A DNA stretch of 64,000 nt from JAJEFO01 sp965221845 (GCA_965221845.1 OZ244919.1:3472001-3536000); one strand, 5' to 3'; counted from the stretch's first letter, positions 19,101 through 26,828 are shown. Translations and numbers: made by a program. The notes: a model not told the origin generated them from the sequence alone.

Positions 19101-19563
19101 CGCGTTCGATCAGGTGGATTCGAATTTCGCCTCCCTGTTCAAGCACTTGTTCGGCGGCGGCAAGGCGCGGCTGGCAATGGTCGAATCGGACGATCCGCTC
19201 GATGCCGGCCTGGAGATCCTGTGCCAGCCGCCCGGCAAGAAGCTCTCGACGCTGTCGCTGCTTTCTGGCGGCGAGCAGACGCTGACCGCGATCGCCCTGA
19301 TCTTCGCCGTGTTCCTTGCCAATCCCGCGCCGATCTGCGTGCTGGACGAGGTCGATGCGCCGCTCGACGATGCGAACGTGCTGCGCTTCTGCGACCTGCT
19401 GGACGAAATGTGCCGCCGGACCGAGACGCGCTTCCTGATCATCACCCACCATGCGGTGACGATGTCCAGGATGGACCGGCTCTTCGGCGTGACCATGGGC
19501 GAGCAGGGCGTGAGCCAGCTGGTTTCGGTCGACCTGAAGGCGGCCGAGTCGCTGGCGGCCTGA
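16108..19563 (+). CDS. smc: Chromosome segregation protein SMC
   Basis: A 1151-residue SMC ATPase that, with ScpA/ScpB, organises and segregates the chromosome. Walker A is GPNGCGKSN at residues 31-39 after the typical LRLNGFKSFVDPT start. Two long Ala/Glu/Arg-rich coiled coils flank a hinge around residues 505-600 (VMDQLSVAPGYEKAIGAAFADDL). The C-terminal head has FKHLFGGGKARL, the signature LLSGGEQTLTAIALIFA near residue 1050, and Walker B with D-loop CVLDEVDAPLDDANV. GTG at 16108 is chosen because RFNRLRLNGFKSF is the conserved N-terminus. The huge antisense open frame through this gene is only a codon-bias shadow. Confidence 0.97.
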   Translation: MRFNRLRLNGFKSFVDPTDLVISDGLTGIVGPNGCGKSNLLEALRWVMGESRPTAMRGGGMEDVIFGGASTRPARSSADVTLVLDNSARTAPAGFNMTDTLEVTRRITRDAGSAFKVNARDVRARDVQVLFADASTGAHSPALVRQGQIAELVSAKPRARRRVLEEAAGISGLYQRRHEAELKLAGAESNLARVNDVIEQLAAQLAALARQARQAKRYREVSEQLRAAECLLLCLRWKEAEGALVSAEAVLAEDSRVASEAERHARAAAGAREGAETALPPLREAAASTAAALARLQHRAESLDEQEVRAAEAVEALGARVAQLARDADREAGLERDAAETLRALDEEEAALADAGEMHSDAVEAAATEARDAARVLQDRETTDSQLTEDVARLVARHQSAERLAQDARTALGRSEAAEAQSVSDGAAARKALAEAETARAAAEVALQAARKEAAAADRALAAAGEACDAAQGKEAEARAARSAAEGEVRALQSEMAALASLVDDGRSGAPEVMDQLSVAPGYEKAIGAAFADDLRAPEVRGDAMSGWAVLPDYETPQALPGAAEPLTDRVNVPPALARRLGQVGLVEPAAAAGLQAELKPGQRLVSKDGGLWRWDGFRAGAGEVPSAAALRMEQLNRIRDLEGELGSAAVRARAASGAYDALRSELEALAERARAARETGLAADRAVTEASRTASRLEAARDMAESRCEAAALAASRHGDEAAAARGRLAQAEEALAELGDLGRLRAEAAESRNRVEEARRNLVARRSALEEAKRRGEARERRLAEIGRVRGMWTDRLGNARARSGELAERRAASEAELAEARGAPDRVAAAREALSDELDAAEGRRRAASDALAKAETDERAAKEAEREAERTASAARERRAASEARLEAARGALAAAEARIAEERRTTPEALLDSLDADPARMQSADGIEADAVRLRRTRDALGAVNLRAEEDAREVEEEHGNLLAERADLEAAIRKLRGGIGSLNKEGRERLIAAFDQVDSNFASLFKHLFGGGKARLAMVESDDPLDAGLEILCQPPGKKLSTLSLLSGGEQTLTAIALIFAVFLANPAPICVLDEVDAPLDDANVLRFCDLLDEMCRRTETRFLIITHHAVTMSRMDRLFGVTMGEQGVSQLVSVDLKAAESLAA

Positions 19564-19627
19564 GCGGCAGGCGCACCGCCGTCGCGGACGTGCGGGACCA
19601 TTCCCGGCGCGGCTTTCCGGAACCCGC

Positions 19628-20185
19628 CTAAGCGGCCTTCCACTTGATGGAGCATCCGGTCGAAGGCGCCTGCTCCTGCGGCCCCCTGCCGGTCGCGGCC
19701 ACGTCCCGCATCGCCTCGAACAGCTCGCGCCGGAGATCCTGCGGTCCGGGGCGGCTCCCGGAGGCGTCGAGCCTTCCCCGGTACTGCAGTTCCAGATCGG
19801 CGTTGAAGCCGAAGAAGTCCGGGGTGCAGACCGCGCCGTAGGCGTGCGCGACCTTCTGGTCCTCGTCGTGCAGGTAGGGGAACGGGAAGCCGCGTTCCCC
19901 GGCCAGCCGCTTCATGCTGTCGAAGCCGTCGGCCGGATAGGCGGCCGCGTCGTTCGAGCAGATCGCCGCCACGCCGACGCCGAGCGGCCGCAGGTCGCGC
20001 GCGTCCCTGATCATGCGGTCAAGCACGGCCAGAACGTAGGGGCAATGGTTGCAGATGAACATGACGAGCGTGCCCCTGGGGCCCGCGGCCTCGGAAAGCG
20101 CCAGCACGCGTCCGTCGGTGCTCGGCAGCGAGAAGGCCGGCGCCTTCCAGCCGAAGTCGCAGGCCGGCGGTGATGCGGCTGCCAT
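19628..20185 (-). CDS. Thioredoxin-like/AhpC-TSA family protein with CNHCPY motif
   Basis: A 185-residue soluble thioredoxin-fold protein. Its redox motif CNHC (Cys45, Cys48) lies in LVMFICNHCPYVLAVLDR, characteristic of a redoxin subfamily of unknown substrate. The APAFSLPSTDGRVLALSEA strand and FPFPYLHDEDQKVAHAYGAVCTPDFFGF block, with its cis-proline, also fit. There is no signal peptide. The ATG at 20185 lies 3 bp after the rpe stop, so the two genes form a minus-strand operon. Confidence 0.88.
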   Translation of the reverse strand: MAAASPPACDFGWKAPAFSLPSTDGRVLALSEAAGPRGTLVMFICNHCPYVLAVLDRMIRDARDLRPLGVGVAAICSNDAAAYPADGFDSMKRLAGERGFPFPYLHDEDQKVAHAYGAVCTPDFFGFNADLELQYRGRLDASGSRPGPQDLRRELFEAMRDVAATGRGPQEQAPSTGCSIKWKAA

Positions 20186-20188
20186 GGA

Positions 20189-20884
20189 TCAGCTCCTCCG
20201 TGCGCTTTCCGCGGCGTCACGAAGCGCGCGGATGTTCCTGCCGTACGCCTTCGGCTTCGCTGCCGTTCCGCCCCTGAAGACGGAAGAGCCTGCCACCAGC
20301 ACGTCTGCCCCCGCGCCGGCCGCGAGGCCTGCTGTGCGCCGATCGATTCCCCCGTCGACCGCGACATGGATGTCGCGGCCGCCGATCATCGCGCGCAGCC
20401 GCCTGATCTGGCCGAGCTGGGTTTCGATGAACGCCTGGCCGCCGAAGCCGGGGTTCACGGTCATCAGGCAGACCAGGTCGCAGAGGTCGAGCAGCGCCGC
20501 CGCCGCCTCGACGGGAGTTCCGGGATTGAGCGCGATGCCCGGCTTCACTCCGGCGCTTCGCACCGCCTGCAGGGCGCGGTGCGGGTGCGGCCCGGCCTCG
20601 AGATGCACCGTCAGGACGTCCGCGCCTGCCTGCGCGAACGAGTCGACATGGGGCTCGGCCGGCGCAATCATCAGGTGCACGTCCATCACCGTACGCACAT
20701 GCCTGCGGATCGCCTTCACCGTCTGCTGGCCGAAGGTTATGTTCGGCACGAAATGCCCGTCCATGACGTCCACGTGGATCCAGTCGGCGCCCTCTGCCTC
20801 GACCGCCTCGATCTCGCGCCCGAAATCGGCGAAGTCCGCCGCAAGGATTGACGGGGCGATCTTTATCGAACGGTCGAAGTCCAT
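20189..20884 (-). CDS. rpe: Ribulose-phosphate 3-epimerase
   Basis: A 231-residue TIM-barrel epimerase interconverting ribulose 5-phosphate and xylulose 5-phosphate. Visible motifs are APSILAADFADFG near the start, WIHVDVMDGHFVPNITFG (catalytic Asp and metal-binding His), DVHLMI, LMTVNPGFGGQAFI and AVDGGID with the second catalytic Asp. ATG at 20884 gives the usual family length; the longer open frame upstream is not homologous. It is first in a two-gene operon with the thioredoxin-like gene. Confidence 0.97.
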   Translation of the reverse strand: MDFDRSIKIAPSILAADFADFGREIEAVEAEGADWIHVDVMDGHFVPNITFGQQTVKAIRRHVRTVMDVHLMIAPAEPHVDSFAQAGADVLTVHLEAGPHPHRALQAVRSAGVKPGIALNPGTPVEAAAALLDLCDLVCLMTVNPGFGGQAFIETQLGQIRRLRAMIGGRDIHVAVDGGIDRRTAGLAAGAGADVLVAGSSVFRGGTAAKPKAYGRNIRALRDAAESARRS

Positions 20885-21275
20885 GATCCGGTTATCAGGC
20901 GATTCCGGTCCCTGCGAAAGCGGAAAATGGGGGACAGGCCTCCGTGCGCCGTGGCTGAGGCACTTCGGCGCCGGGCAGGAAGTCGAGCCCGGCCGGAAGG
21001 CCGCCCTCGCCGAAGCGGGGCGCGCGGACCGCGACTGGCAGGGCAGAGGCCCGTCAGGTCGCGGCACAGCGGCCAGGGCGCGCCGGGACCCTCCGGCGTC
21101 AGGCGGCGCGGCGGCAGGACGGCCCCGAAACGGCCTTCCAGGCGCCGGGCGGCGTTGTCCCCGAGAGCGGCGAGGCCGCACGCGGGCGGCGCGGGCGCCG
21201 CCGGCCTGCGCCCGAGGGACAGGAGAAGCCTGTCGCTGCGGGTCGCCCGACCTCGTGAACGGACGGTCCGCCAGG
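20885..21275. other. GC-rich spacer without recognised gene
   Basis: About 390 bp between rpe and the KbaZ-like gene. Open frames on both strands are present but none shows a family motif. It may be decayed coding sequence; I could not identify its origin. Confidence 0.45.
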
Positions 21276-22520
21276 TCATCCGGAGGTTGCCGCCTCGTAC
21301 TTGCGAAGCGTGGATTCGACCGCTCCCAGCAGGATCTCCTCGGCATTTCCGCCGGCGAGATGCGGCAGGCACTGACTGGCAACCGGCGCGGGGATTTCCT
21401 TTCCGGCCAGGCGGGCATTCAGGTGCGAAACCGCGGATTCGGCTTCGGGAGTGGGCCAGTAATACCGTATGCGGTCCGAGTAGCTGAAGTGCCGTTGCAG
21501 CCACAGGTCTCTGGCGTCTCCTTCGTAGTGCTCCTGCCAGTTGCCGGGTGCCGCGATCATGATGTCTTCCATCCTTGCCATCAGCCCGCCTTTGGGCGGG
21601 CGGCCTTCCAGAACGTCGGCCACGGCGTCGAGCGCATAGAGCGCCTCGCGCAAGGCAAACGTCAGCCAGGGCCCGACCTTGAGGATGGCAAAGCCGCTCG
21701 CAACGAGCGCGCGCAGGCCCTCTGTCGTCTGGTAGTCGGTCGAGTGGGCCTCAAAGACGATGCCCGGGTAGGCGCCCAGCGCGGCGGACAGGGTTTCCGC
21801 CTTGTCCGCGTCAAAGTGACGGACATCGGCGCTGCCAAACTCGACGCCGGGCTGGACGACGAGCGCGATCACGCGGGAGAAGGCATCGTCCAGGCCGCGC
21901 GCTCGGAACGCGGACTGGTGGGCATCGTGGGTCCGGGCCACGGCGTCCGGCGCCGTCAGCCTGAGGCGATCGAGCGCATGTGTCGCGCCGCCGGGGGCGG
22001 GAACCTCGGTGCCGATGACATAGACCGGGGGCATGGCGCCCCTGTTCCGTTCGGCGGCGGCTGCCAGCCGGGCGGCCCGCTCGGCCGTTTCCGCGTCGGC
22101 GAGTGCGGCAGGCTCGCCCTTGCATCCAACGGACGTGTCCAGATGCAGCTTGGTGAAGCCGGCTTGCGCGTAGGCCGCGATCATCGCCTCGGCCCTGGCC
22201 ATCGCCTCGTCGGCAGGCAGGCCCTTCCACGGATTGGGGCCGAGATGGTCGCCGCCAAGCACGATCCTGCCCGCGTCAAGACCGACCTTGCCCGCGATGC
22301 CTTCGACGAATTCGCGGAAAGCCGCGGGGGTCATGCCGGTATAGCCGCCATCCTGGTTGACCTGGTTGCACGTCGCCTCGATCAGGACGGCCCGGTCCTC
22401 GTCCCTGGCCAGGCGAAGCGCCGCCTCGATCGCCACGGGGTGGGCCGAGCAGACCGAGGTGATCCCAAGGCGCTCGCCCCGGTGATAGGCCTCGGGGACG
22501 GCAAGCAGCGGGTGCTTCAC
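21276..22520 (-). CDS. KbaZ/GatZ/AgaZ family protein (class II tagatose-bisphosphate aldolase accessory subunit or tagatose-6-phosphate epimerase)
   Basis: A 414-residue protein of family PF08013. Hallmarks are GITSVCSAHPVAIEAAL, VLIEATCNQVNQDGGYTGM, VLGGDHLGPNPWKG, TKLHLDTSVGCKG, VQPGVEFG and VFEAHSTDYQT. In E. coli such proteins stabilise tagatose-bisphosphate aldolase, but in Agrobacterium a member was reported as a D-tagatose-6-phosphate 4-epimerase. No catalytic KbaY/GatY gene lies in the window, which favours the epimerase role here (inference). GTG at 22520 overlaps the pfkB stop as GTGA behind GGGAG; ATG at 22541 is the alternative. It forms an operon with pfkB. Confidence 0.85.
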   Translation of the reverse strand: MKHPLLAVPEAYHRGERLGITSVCSAHPVAIEAALRLARDEDRAVLIEATCNQVNQDGGYTGMTPAAFREFVEGIAGKVGLDAGRIVLGGDHLGPNPWKGLPADEAMARAEAMIAAYAQAGFTKLHLDTSVGCKGEPAALADAETAERAARLAAAAERNRGAMPPVYVIGTEVPAPGGATHALDRLRLTAPDAVARTHDAHQSAFRARGLDDAFSRVIALVVQPGVEFGSADVRHFDADKAETLSAALGAYPGIVFEAHSTDYQTTEGLRALVASGFAILKVGPWLTFALREALYALDAVADVLEGRPPKGGLMARMEDIMIAAPGNWQEHYEGDARDLWLQRHFSYSDRIRYYWPTPEAESAVSHLNARLAGKEIPAPVASQCLPHLAGGNAEEILLGAVESTLRKYEAATSG

Positions 22521-23497
22521 GGGGCTGCTCCCGTCACGCATCGGGCAAACGCCTCCAGCTCGCAGAGCGTCGCGGTGCCTTCCATGGGCCCGCGCACGGT
22601 CACTGCCAGTGCGCCGCTCGCGGCGGCAAGCTGCAGCGCCTTGTGCGGTTCCGTGCCCCGAAGCCAAAGCGCGGTGAAGGTTCCTCCGAAGCAGTCGCCG
22701 GCACCGGTCGGGTCGACCTCATCGACCGGGAAGGCCTTCACGGCGCGTGATCCGCTCTCGCTGTGAAAGCTGGCGCCAATCGCGCCGCGCTTGTGGACGA
22801 CGGCCTGAACGCCCAGGGCAAGCAGCTCCTCAGTTGCGGCCTCGGGCTCGGTGGCCCTTGTCAGCAGGGTGAGTTCGTCGCCGCTTGGCAGGTAGAGGTC
22901 TGTCATGGAGATCATCCTCGACATGGCCTCGGGCATGCCTTCGGCAGACAGGATCTCGCGTCGCAGGTTCGGGTCGAAGGACACCGTGCCGCCGCGGCTT
23001 CGGATGCCTTCCGCCGCGCGAAGGTTCAGCGCGACGAGTTCCGGGCTGGACAGCGACGACCCCGTGACATGCAGGTGGTCTGCCGAAGCCATCAGGGCTT
23101 CGGCCGTGTCGGTCAGGTTCAGGCGTCCGGCGGCGCTGTGGCTGATGTTGAAGACGAAGTCCCTGCCGCCGTCTTCGCGGTAGCGAACGAATGCGCTGCC
23201 GGTCGGGCGCTCGGGGTCGACGAAGACACCGGAGACGTCCACGCCGTCGCGACCCAGCCGGTCCAGGTTCAGGTGTCCGAAATCGTCATCGCCAACCGAC
23301 GATATCAGGGCGACCGGCTGCCCCAGCTTGGCGGCCTGGTCGGCGAAGATGGCCGGGGCGCCTGACGGGAAGGGTCCGGTCAGCGGCTGCGCCTCGCGGA
23401 ATCCGCCGCCGATCGTGTCCGCCATGATCTCGGCCAGGATTTCCCCGACAACCACGATCCTCTTCCCCGACCGGGCAGGCGCTCGCAAACTTTCCAT
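22517..23497 (-). CDS. PfkB-family carbohydrate kinase (fructokinase/tagatose kinase-like)
   Basis: A 326-residue ribokinase-fold sugar kinase. The N-terminal VVVGEILAEIM and GGAP-type PFPSGAPAIFADQAAKLG blocks, and the C-terminal PfkB signature DEVDPTGAGDCFGGTFTALWLRG with the catalytic Asp, are present. ATG at 23497 has GGAGG eight bases upstream and begins just before the domain. Position beside the KbaZ-like gene and opposite a polyol ABC operon suggests that it phosphorylates the ketose made from imported sugar alcohols (fructose or tagatose). That assignment is inference from context. Confidence 0.88.
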   Translation of the reverse strand: MESLRAPARSGKRIVVVGEILAEIMADTIGGGFREAQPLTGPFPSGAPAIFADQAAKLGQPVALISSVGDDDFGHLNLDRLGRDGVDVSGVFVDPERPTGSAFVRYREDGGRDFVFNISHSAAGRLNLTDTAEALMASADHLHVTGSSLSSPELVALNLRAAEGIRSRGGTVSFDPNLRREILSAEGMPEAMSRMISMTDLYLPSGDELTLLTRATEPEAATEELLALGVQAVVHKRGAIGASFHSESGSRAVKAFPVDEVDPTGAGDCFGGTFTALWLRGTEPHKALQLAAASGALAVTVRGPMEGTATLCELEAFARCVTGAAP

Positions 23498-23797
23498 GAA
23501 GTGGCCTCCACCCGCTGTCCGGCGCCAGTCTCCCGAATCCCGGGCCCGCATCAAGCCTTTCCGCCCCGGATCGGGCCGTCCCGGGCGGGACCTCCTGAAC
23601 GAAGCGGGAATCCCGGCGCCGGACCTTGGATCCGGACAGGGAGAGGTCGCCGGACTCTTGCCGGCGAGCCGGGCCGCGTGCCCGCGCTCGCAAACCGAGG
23701 CGGGCGGCGTCGCACATTCGGCGCGGGAGCGCCGGCGAGAGCCTCCGGCCTCGCGTGCAGGCGACGGGAGGGCGTCCGGCGTCATGGGAAATCGAAG
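23498..23797. other. Upstream region of pfkB
   Basis: About 300 bp between the pfkB start and the left target duplication of the inserted element. It is GC-rich, no gene is recognised, and no clear promoter could be named. Confidence 0.4.
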
Positions 23798-23806
23798 GGC
23801 ATCAGG
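23798..23806 (+). repeat. Left 9-bp target-site duplication
   Basis: GGCATCAGG directly before the left inverted end; an identical copy lies directly after the right inverted end at 25263-25271. Confidence 0.85.
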
Positions 23807-23828
23807 GGGTGCATCTCAATTTTTTGAC

Positions 23829-24476
23829 CGCCATGATTCGCTGGCGCTGCCGCACCATCACTTTGTCAAGAAAATAAGGCTTCCGGCATTGGGTCAGTTT
23901 GAAATGTTCGGGATTTTCCGGTGAGATCCAGAAAGCCGCGCGGCCTGGCCGGTCGCGGCGCGCCCGCTCCATCGCGCCAGCCGGCGGCGGCGTGTCCCGG
24001 TCGCGTCACCGGACCGACCCGTCGGCCTGGCCCGACCCGTTGACCCGCGCGCGGCCCGTGCCGCACGAGCGGACCGGGGCCAGGGCTGCGGTCGTCCGCC
24101 TTCCGATGGCTCCAGATGCGGGCGCCGGCCCTCGGGCGCACCGCGATGACGGCCGCGCGCGGCCCGTGCCGCCGGACCGGGTGATGACACCGGTCGCGGG
24201 CCGCGGCGGCCACCTGGCGCCGGGCGCGCCCTTCCCGTTCGGTGCATGCCGCCGTCCGGAGCGCCCGGCTTCCGGGCATCAGGCGGACGGTCGGCCCGCG
24301 TCACGCCGCTGCCGGGGCCCGAGAGGATGCGTTGCGTGCGACCGGGCGTGGCGTGCGGGCCGCAGCCGGCCACGATGATGCCGCCGGAGCCCGGTGCAGG
24401 CGGTCCGGGCCCGCGTTGCCGCCGCAGGGGACAGGATGCGCGGGGCGGCAGTGTCAGCGGGGCCGGCGGGCCATGA
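23829..24476. other. Left interior of the transposon-like element, no gene recognised
   Basis: The first 90 bp are AT-rich and contain the subterminal repeat; about 550 bp of very GC-rich sequence follows. Open frames exist on both strands but are rich in Arg/Pro/Ala without any motif, so I treat it as non-coding or decayed. Confidence 0.5.
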
Positions 24477-25104
24477 TCACTCCAGCAGGCAGGTGGGCAC
24501 GCCTCCGGTCCAGTCCCAGAAGCCCCTGCAGGTCGGGTTCTGCGTCCGTGTCTGGCAGCCCTTGCCGCCAGCGGCCATGATGCGGATCGCCGGGCTGTAG
24601 ACCTTGTACTTGTCGAATTGGGGACTGCCGAGGGTTTTCTGCAGCGTGAGTAACATCTCAGGCCCGCCGCCGTAGCCGATGTTCTGGCCGGTCTTCACCC
24701 GGACCTCCATCGTGTGCTGGCCTTTCAAGTTTTGGTCAAACGTCGCTCTTCCGTTGCTAAAGAAGTTCATCCACCCCGTTTGTGCCCCTGTCCTGTTCCG
24801 AAACTCGAAGTGTCCGTAGTCGTCGCCCGTGGCCTGGATGTAGAGTGCATTGTTCCCGTTCCACGCATTCCCGTCCTCCTGCTTGGGCGGTATCCGCAGC
24901 CGCAGGGTCGCCACCTTCCCGTGCTCGCCGCAGCCGGTCAGCACGTTGCGACCGGGATTGTCCAGCACGATGATCGGCTTGTAGTTGGGATTAGCGTAGA
25001 CGACCTCGGCTGTGGCCAGCGTGGGCAGTAGCGTCAAGGCCACCAGCACGGTGGCAAGGACCGTCAGGCGGTCAAGGGGGGGGGGGGGGTATCAAGTGTC
25101 TCAT
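24477..25104 (-). CDS. Secreted protein of unknown function, out of frame at a 14-base poly-C tract
   Basis: The body of the protein reads from GTG 25049 to 24477 and has a signal-peptide hydrophobic core (VLVALTLLPTLATA) followed by the mature start EVVYANPNYKPIIVLDN. The best start is ATG 25104: GGGAGG lies 8 bp upstream and a promoter lies further up. From that ATG, five codons run into 14 C (25089-25076 on this strand) and then a TGA. With 13 or 16 C the frame would join the body and give a classic signal peptide. The mature part, about 170 residues, has WNGNNALYIQATGDDYGHFEF and a cysteine-containing tail (GKGCQTRTQNPTCRGFWDW). I do not recognise a family. GC content is lower than in the neighbours, and it is the cargo of the surrounding element. 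Confidence 0.65.
25076..25089 (+). repeat. 14-bp homopolymer G tract (C on the coding strand)
   Basis: Fourteen consecutive G, within the fifth to tenth codons of the secreted-protein gene on the minus strand. Tracts of this kind change length by slipped-strand mispairing and also cause sequencing and assembly indels. The present length puts the gene out of frame. Confidence 0.9.
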
Positions 25105-25133
25105 TGCCGGGGCCTCCCGAGTGGATGTGACGG

Positions 25134-25162
25134 AGCATAGCGGATGGGCGGCTCGAAGGCAA
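25134..25162 (-). promoter_or_regulatory. Promoter of the secreted-protein gene inside the element
   Basis: On the minus strand TTGCCT (25162-25157) and TATGCT (25139-25134) are separated by 17 bp, each matching the sigma-70 consensus at four of six positions. Transcription would begin about 25127, some 23 bp before ATG 25104, with GGGAGG in between. Confidence 0.5.
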
Positions 25163-25262
25163 ATCATATTTCAAACTGACTCACTACCAGGCTGCCCGAC
25201 TCTCTTGAACTGCAGGCAAGTTGGACCATTGGGGGCCCGAGTCAAAAAATTGGGCTGCACCC

Positions 25263-25271
25263 GGCATCAGG
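25263..25271 (+). repeat. Right 9-bp target-site duplication
   Basis: GGCATCAGG directly after the right inverted end, identical to 23798-23806. Joining the sequence at these repeats restores an uninterrupted intergenic region of about 400 bp between pfkB and smoE. Confidence 0.85.
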
Positions 25272-25305
25272 CGCGGGAGAGCCTGGTGCGGGCTTGAGAT
25301 TCCGC

Positions 25306-25333
25306 TTGACAGACGCACGCTCCTCGCTGCAAA
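25306..25333 (+). promoter_or_regulatory. Possible promoter of the polyol ABC operon
   Basis: A perfect -35 TTGACA at 25306-25311 is followed after 16 bp by the poor -10 candidate TGCAAA (25328-25333). It is 30-57 bp before the smoE start. A weak -10 box would fit an activator-dependent promoter, but no activator gene is adjacent. Confidence 0.35.
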
Positions 25334-25362
25334 GCGCGCATCTGTCAAAACGGGAGGACCAC

Positions 25363-26691
25363 ATGTCTGCCAATCGTACACTGCTCAGCACCGCAGTCGG
25401 CTTCGGGTTTGCGGCGGCGCTCGCATCCACCGCCGTGGCGGAAGAGATCACGATCGCCACGGTGAACAACGCCGACATGATCGTCATGCAGAAGCTCTCT
25501 CCGCAGTGGGAGAAAGCGACCGGCAACACCATCAACTGGGTTGTCCTGGAGGAGAACGTCCTCCGCCAGCGGACGACGCAGGACATCGCGACGGGCGGCG
25601 GCTCGTTCGACATCATGTTCATCGGCGCCTACGAGACGCCGATCTGGGGCGCCAACGGCTGGCTTACCTCGCTGAACGAGTTCTACGATGACCCGGACTA
25701 CGATGCGGACGACATCTTCCAGCTGGTTCGCAACGGCCTGTCGGCGGACGGCAACCTCTACGCGGTTCCGCTCTACTCGGAAACCTCGTTCACCTTCTAT
25801 CGCACCGACCTGTTCGAGAAGGCCGGCATCGCGCCGCCGACCGGGCAGATCACCTACACCGAGTTTGCCGAGATGGCCGCCAGGCTGCATGACCCGGACA
25901 ACGGCGTCTTCGGCACCTGCCAGCGCGGCAAGGCGGGCTGGGGCGAGAACATGGCATTCGTCGGCACCATGGCCAACGCCTTCGGAGCGCGCTGGTTCGA
26001 CATGGAGTGGAACCCGCAGCTCGACTCCCCGGAGTGGAATGCCGCGATCACGTACTACGTCGACCTGATGACCAGCTCGGGCCCTCCGGGCGCCACGGCC
26101 AACGGTCACAACGAAAACCGCGCGCTTTTCAAGGACGGCAAGTGCGCGACCTGGGTTGACGCAACCTCGGCGGCCAACGACGTGCGGAATCCGAACACGT
26201 CCAAAGTTGCGGACGTGACCGACTTCTTCCAGGCGCCCAAGCAGGTGACCGACAAGGGGACGGGCTGGTTCTGGTCCTGGGCGCTGGCAATCCCGGCAAG
26301 CTCCCAGAAAGCCGACGTCGCGAAGGACTTCCTGAAGTGGGCGACCTCGAAGGAATACTTCCAGATGGTCGGCGAGACCGAAGGCTGGGTTGCCGTGCCG
26401 AGCGGAACGCGCGCCTCCATCCACGAGGATCCGCGTCTTCTGGAGGCCGCGCCCTTTGCCGAGACCATCAAGAGCGCGATCTTCTCGGTCGATCCGGCAG
26501 ATCCGACGCGCGACCCGGTGCCGTACACGGGCGTCCAGTTCGTGGCGATCCCCGAATTCCAGGGCATCGGCAACTACGTCGGCCAGCAGGTCGCCGCGGC
26601 GCTTGCCGGTCAGGTGACGGTCGAGCAGGCGCTCGCCAGCAGCCAGCAGTTCGCGGTCCGCGAGATGACGAAGGCAGGCTACATCAAGTGA
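25363..26691 (+). CDS. smoE: Polyol ABC transporter, periplasmic substrate-binding protein
   Basis: A 442-residue extracellular solute-binding protein (family 1) of the sorbitol/mannitol type. A signal peptide occupies residues 1-26, with predicted cleavage after STAVA. The mature protein has typical lobes: LSPQWEKATGNTINWVVLEENVLRQR, GGSFDIMFIGAYETPIWG, YAVPLYSETSFTFYRTDLFEKAG and GWFWSWALAIPASSQKADVAKDFLKW. ATG 25363 sits behind GGGAGGACC. It is first of an operon with two permeases, an ATPase and polyol dehydrogenases; mannitol, sorbitol or galactitol are the likely substrates. Confidence 0.92.
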   Translation: MSANRTLLSTAVGFGFAAALASTAVAEEITIATVNNADMIVMQKLSPQWEKATGNTINWVVLEENVLRQRTTQDIATGGGSFDIMFIGAYETPIWGANGWLTSLNEFYDDPDYDADDIFQLVRNGLSADGNLYAVPLYSETSFTFYRTDLFEKAGIAPPTGQITYTEFAEMAARLHDPDNGVFGTCQRGKAGWGENMAFVGTMANAFGARWFDMEWNPQLDSPEWNAAITYYVDLMTSSGPPGATANGHNENRALFKDGKCATWVDATSAANDVRNPNTSKVADVTDFFQAPKQVTDKGTGWFWSWALAIPASSQKADVAKDFLKWATSKEYFQMVGETEGWVAVPSGTRASIHEDPRLLEAAPFAETIKSAIFSVDPADPTRDPVPYTGVQFVAIPEFQGIGNYVGQQVAAALAGQVTVEQALASSQQFAVREMTKAGYIK

Positions 26692-26701
26692 CTTGCTTCC
26701 T

Positions 26702-26733
26702 GGGCGGGCCGGGGAACGTGCCTCGGCCCGCCC
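26702..26733 (+). promoter_or_regulatory. Intercistronic stem-loop between smoE and smoF
   Basis: GGGCGGGCC (26702-26710) and its exact complement GGCCCGCCC (26725-26733) form a 9-bp GC stem with a 14-base loop, starting ten bases after the smoE stop. No U run follows. Such hairpins after binding-protein genes usually protect the upstream mRNA and attenuate downstream expression, so that more binding protein than permease is made. Confidence 0.6.
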
Positions 26734-26828
26734 GGGTCTCGGTCCTTGGTTTCGGCGTTTTGGAGAAGGCCCGGTCCGGGCCTTCCCTCGAGCGCCGATC
26801 CGCAATCCGCTTCGGGAGGGCGAAGCGC

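Larger units (their letters stand above)
23807..25262. mobile_element. Non-autonomous transposon-like element with 22-bp inverted ends and 9-bp target duplication
   Basis: The left end (23807-23828) and the reverse complement of the right end (25241-25262) are 22 bp long and match at 20 positions. Both begin GGGTGCA and end CAATTTTTTGAC. The element is flanked by an exact 9-bp direct repeat GGCATCAGG at 23798-23806 and 25263-25271, the hallmark of transposition. A 13-bp subterminal inverted pair, GTCAGTTTGAAAT (23893-23905 and 25168-25180, complementary), lies 82-86 bp inside each end. No transposase frame is recognised. The cargo is one secreted-protein gene on the minus strand plus about 550 bp of GC-rich sequence. 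It separates pfkB from smoE. Confidence 0.85.

Noticed and set aside
15679..19452. A 1257-codon open frame antisense to smc
   Set aside because: It mirrors smc almost exactly, is rich in Arg/Leu/Gly and has no motif. In GC-rich genes the antisense frame often lacks stops.
20885..21275. Possible remnant of a heparinase-like gene next to rpe
   Set aside because: Considered because of gene orders in related bacteria, but no conserved block can be pointed to in the sequence.
24000..24470. Open frames on both strands in the GC-rich interior of the transposon-like element
   Set aside because: Arg/Pro/Ala-rich, without motif, start signal or codon pattern of a real gene; not called as transposase.
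25046..25049. GTG at 25049 as the real start of the secreted protein
   Set aside because: It has no ribosome-binding site and would cut the signal peptide to a bare hydrophobic core; ATG 25104 has a promoter and GGGAGG, apart from the homopolymer.
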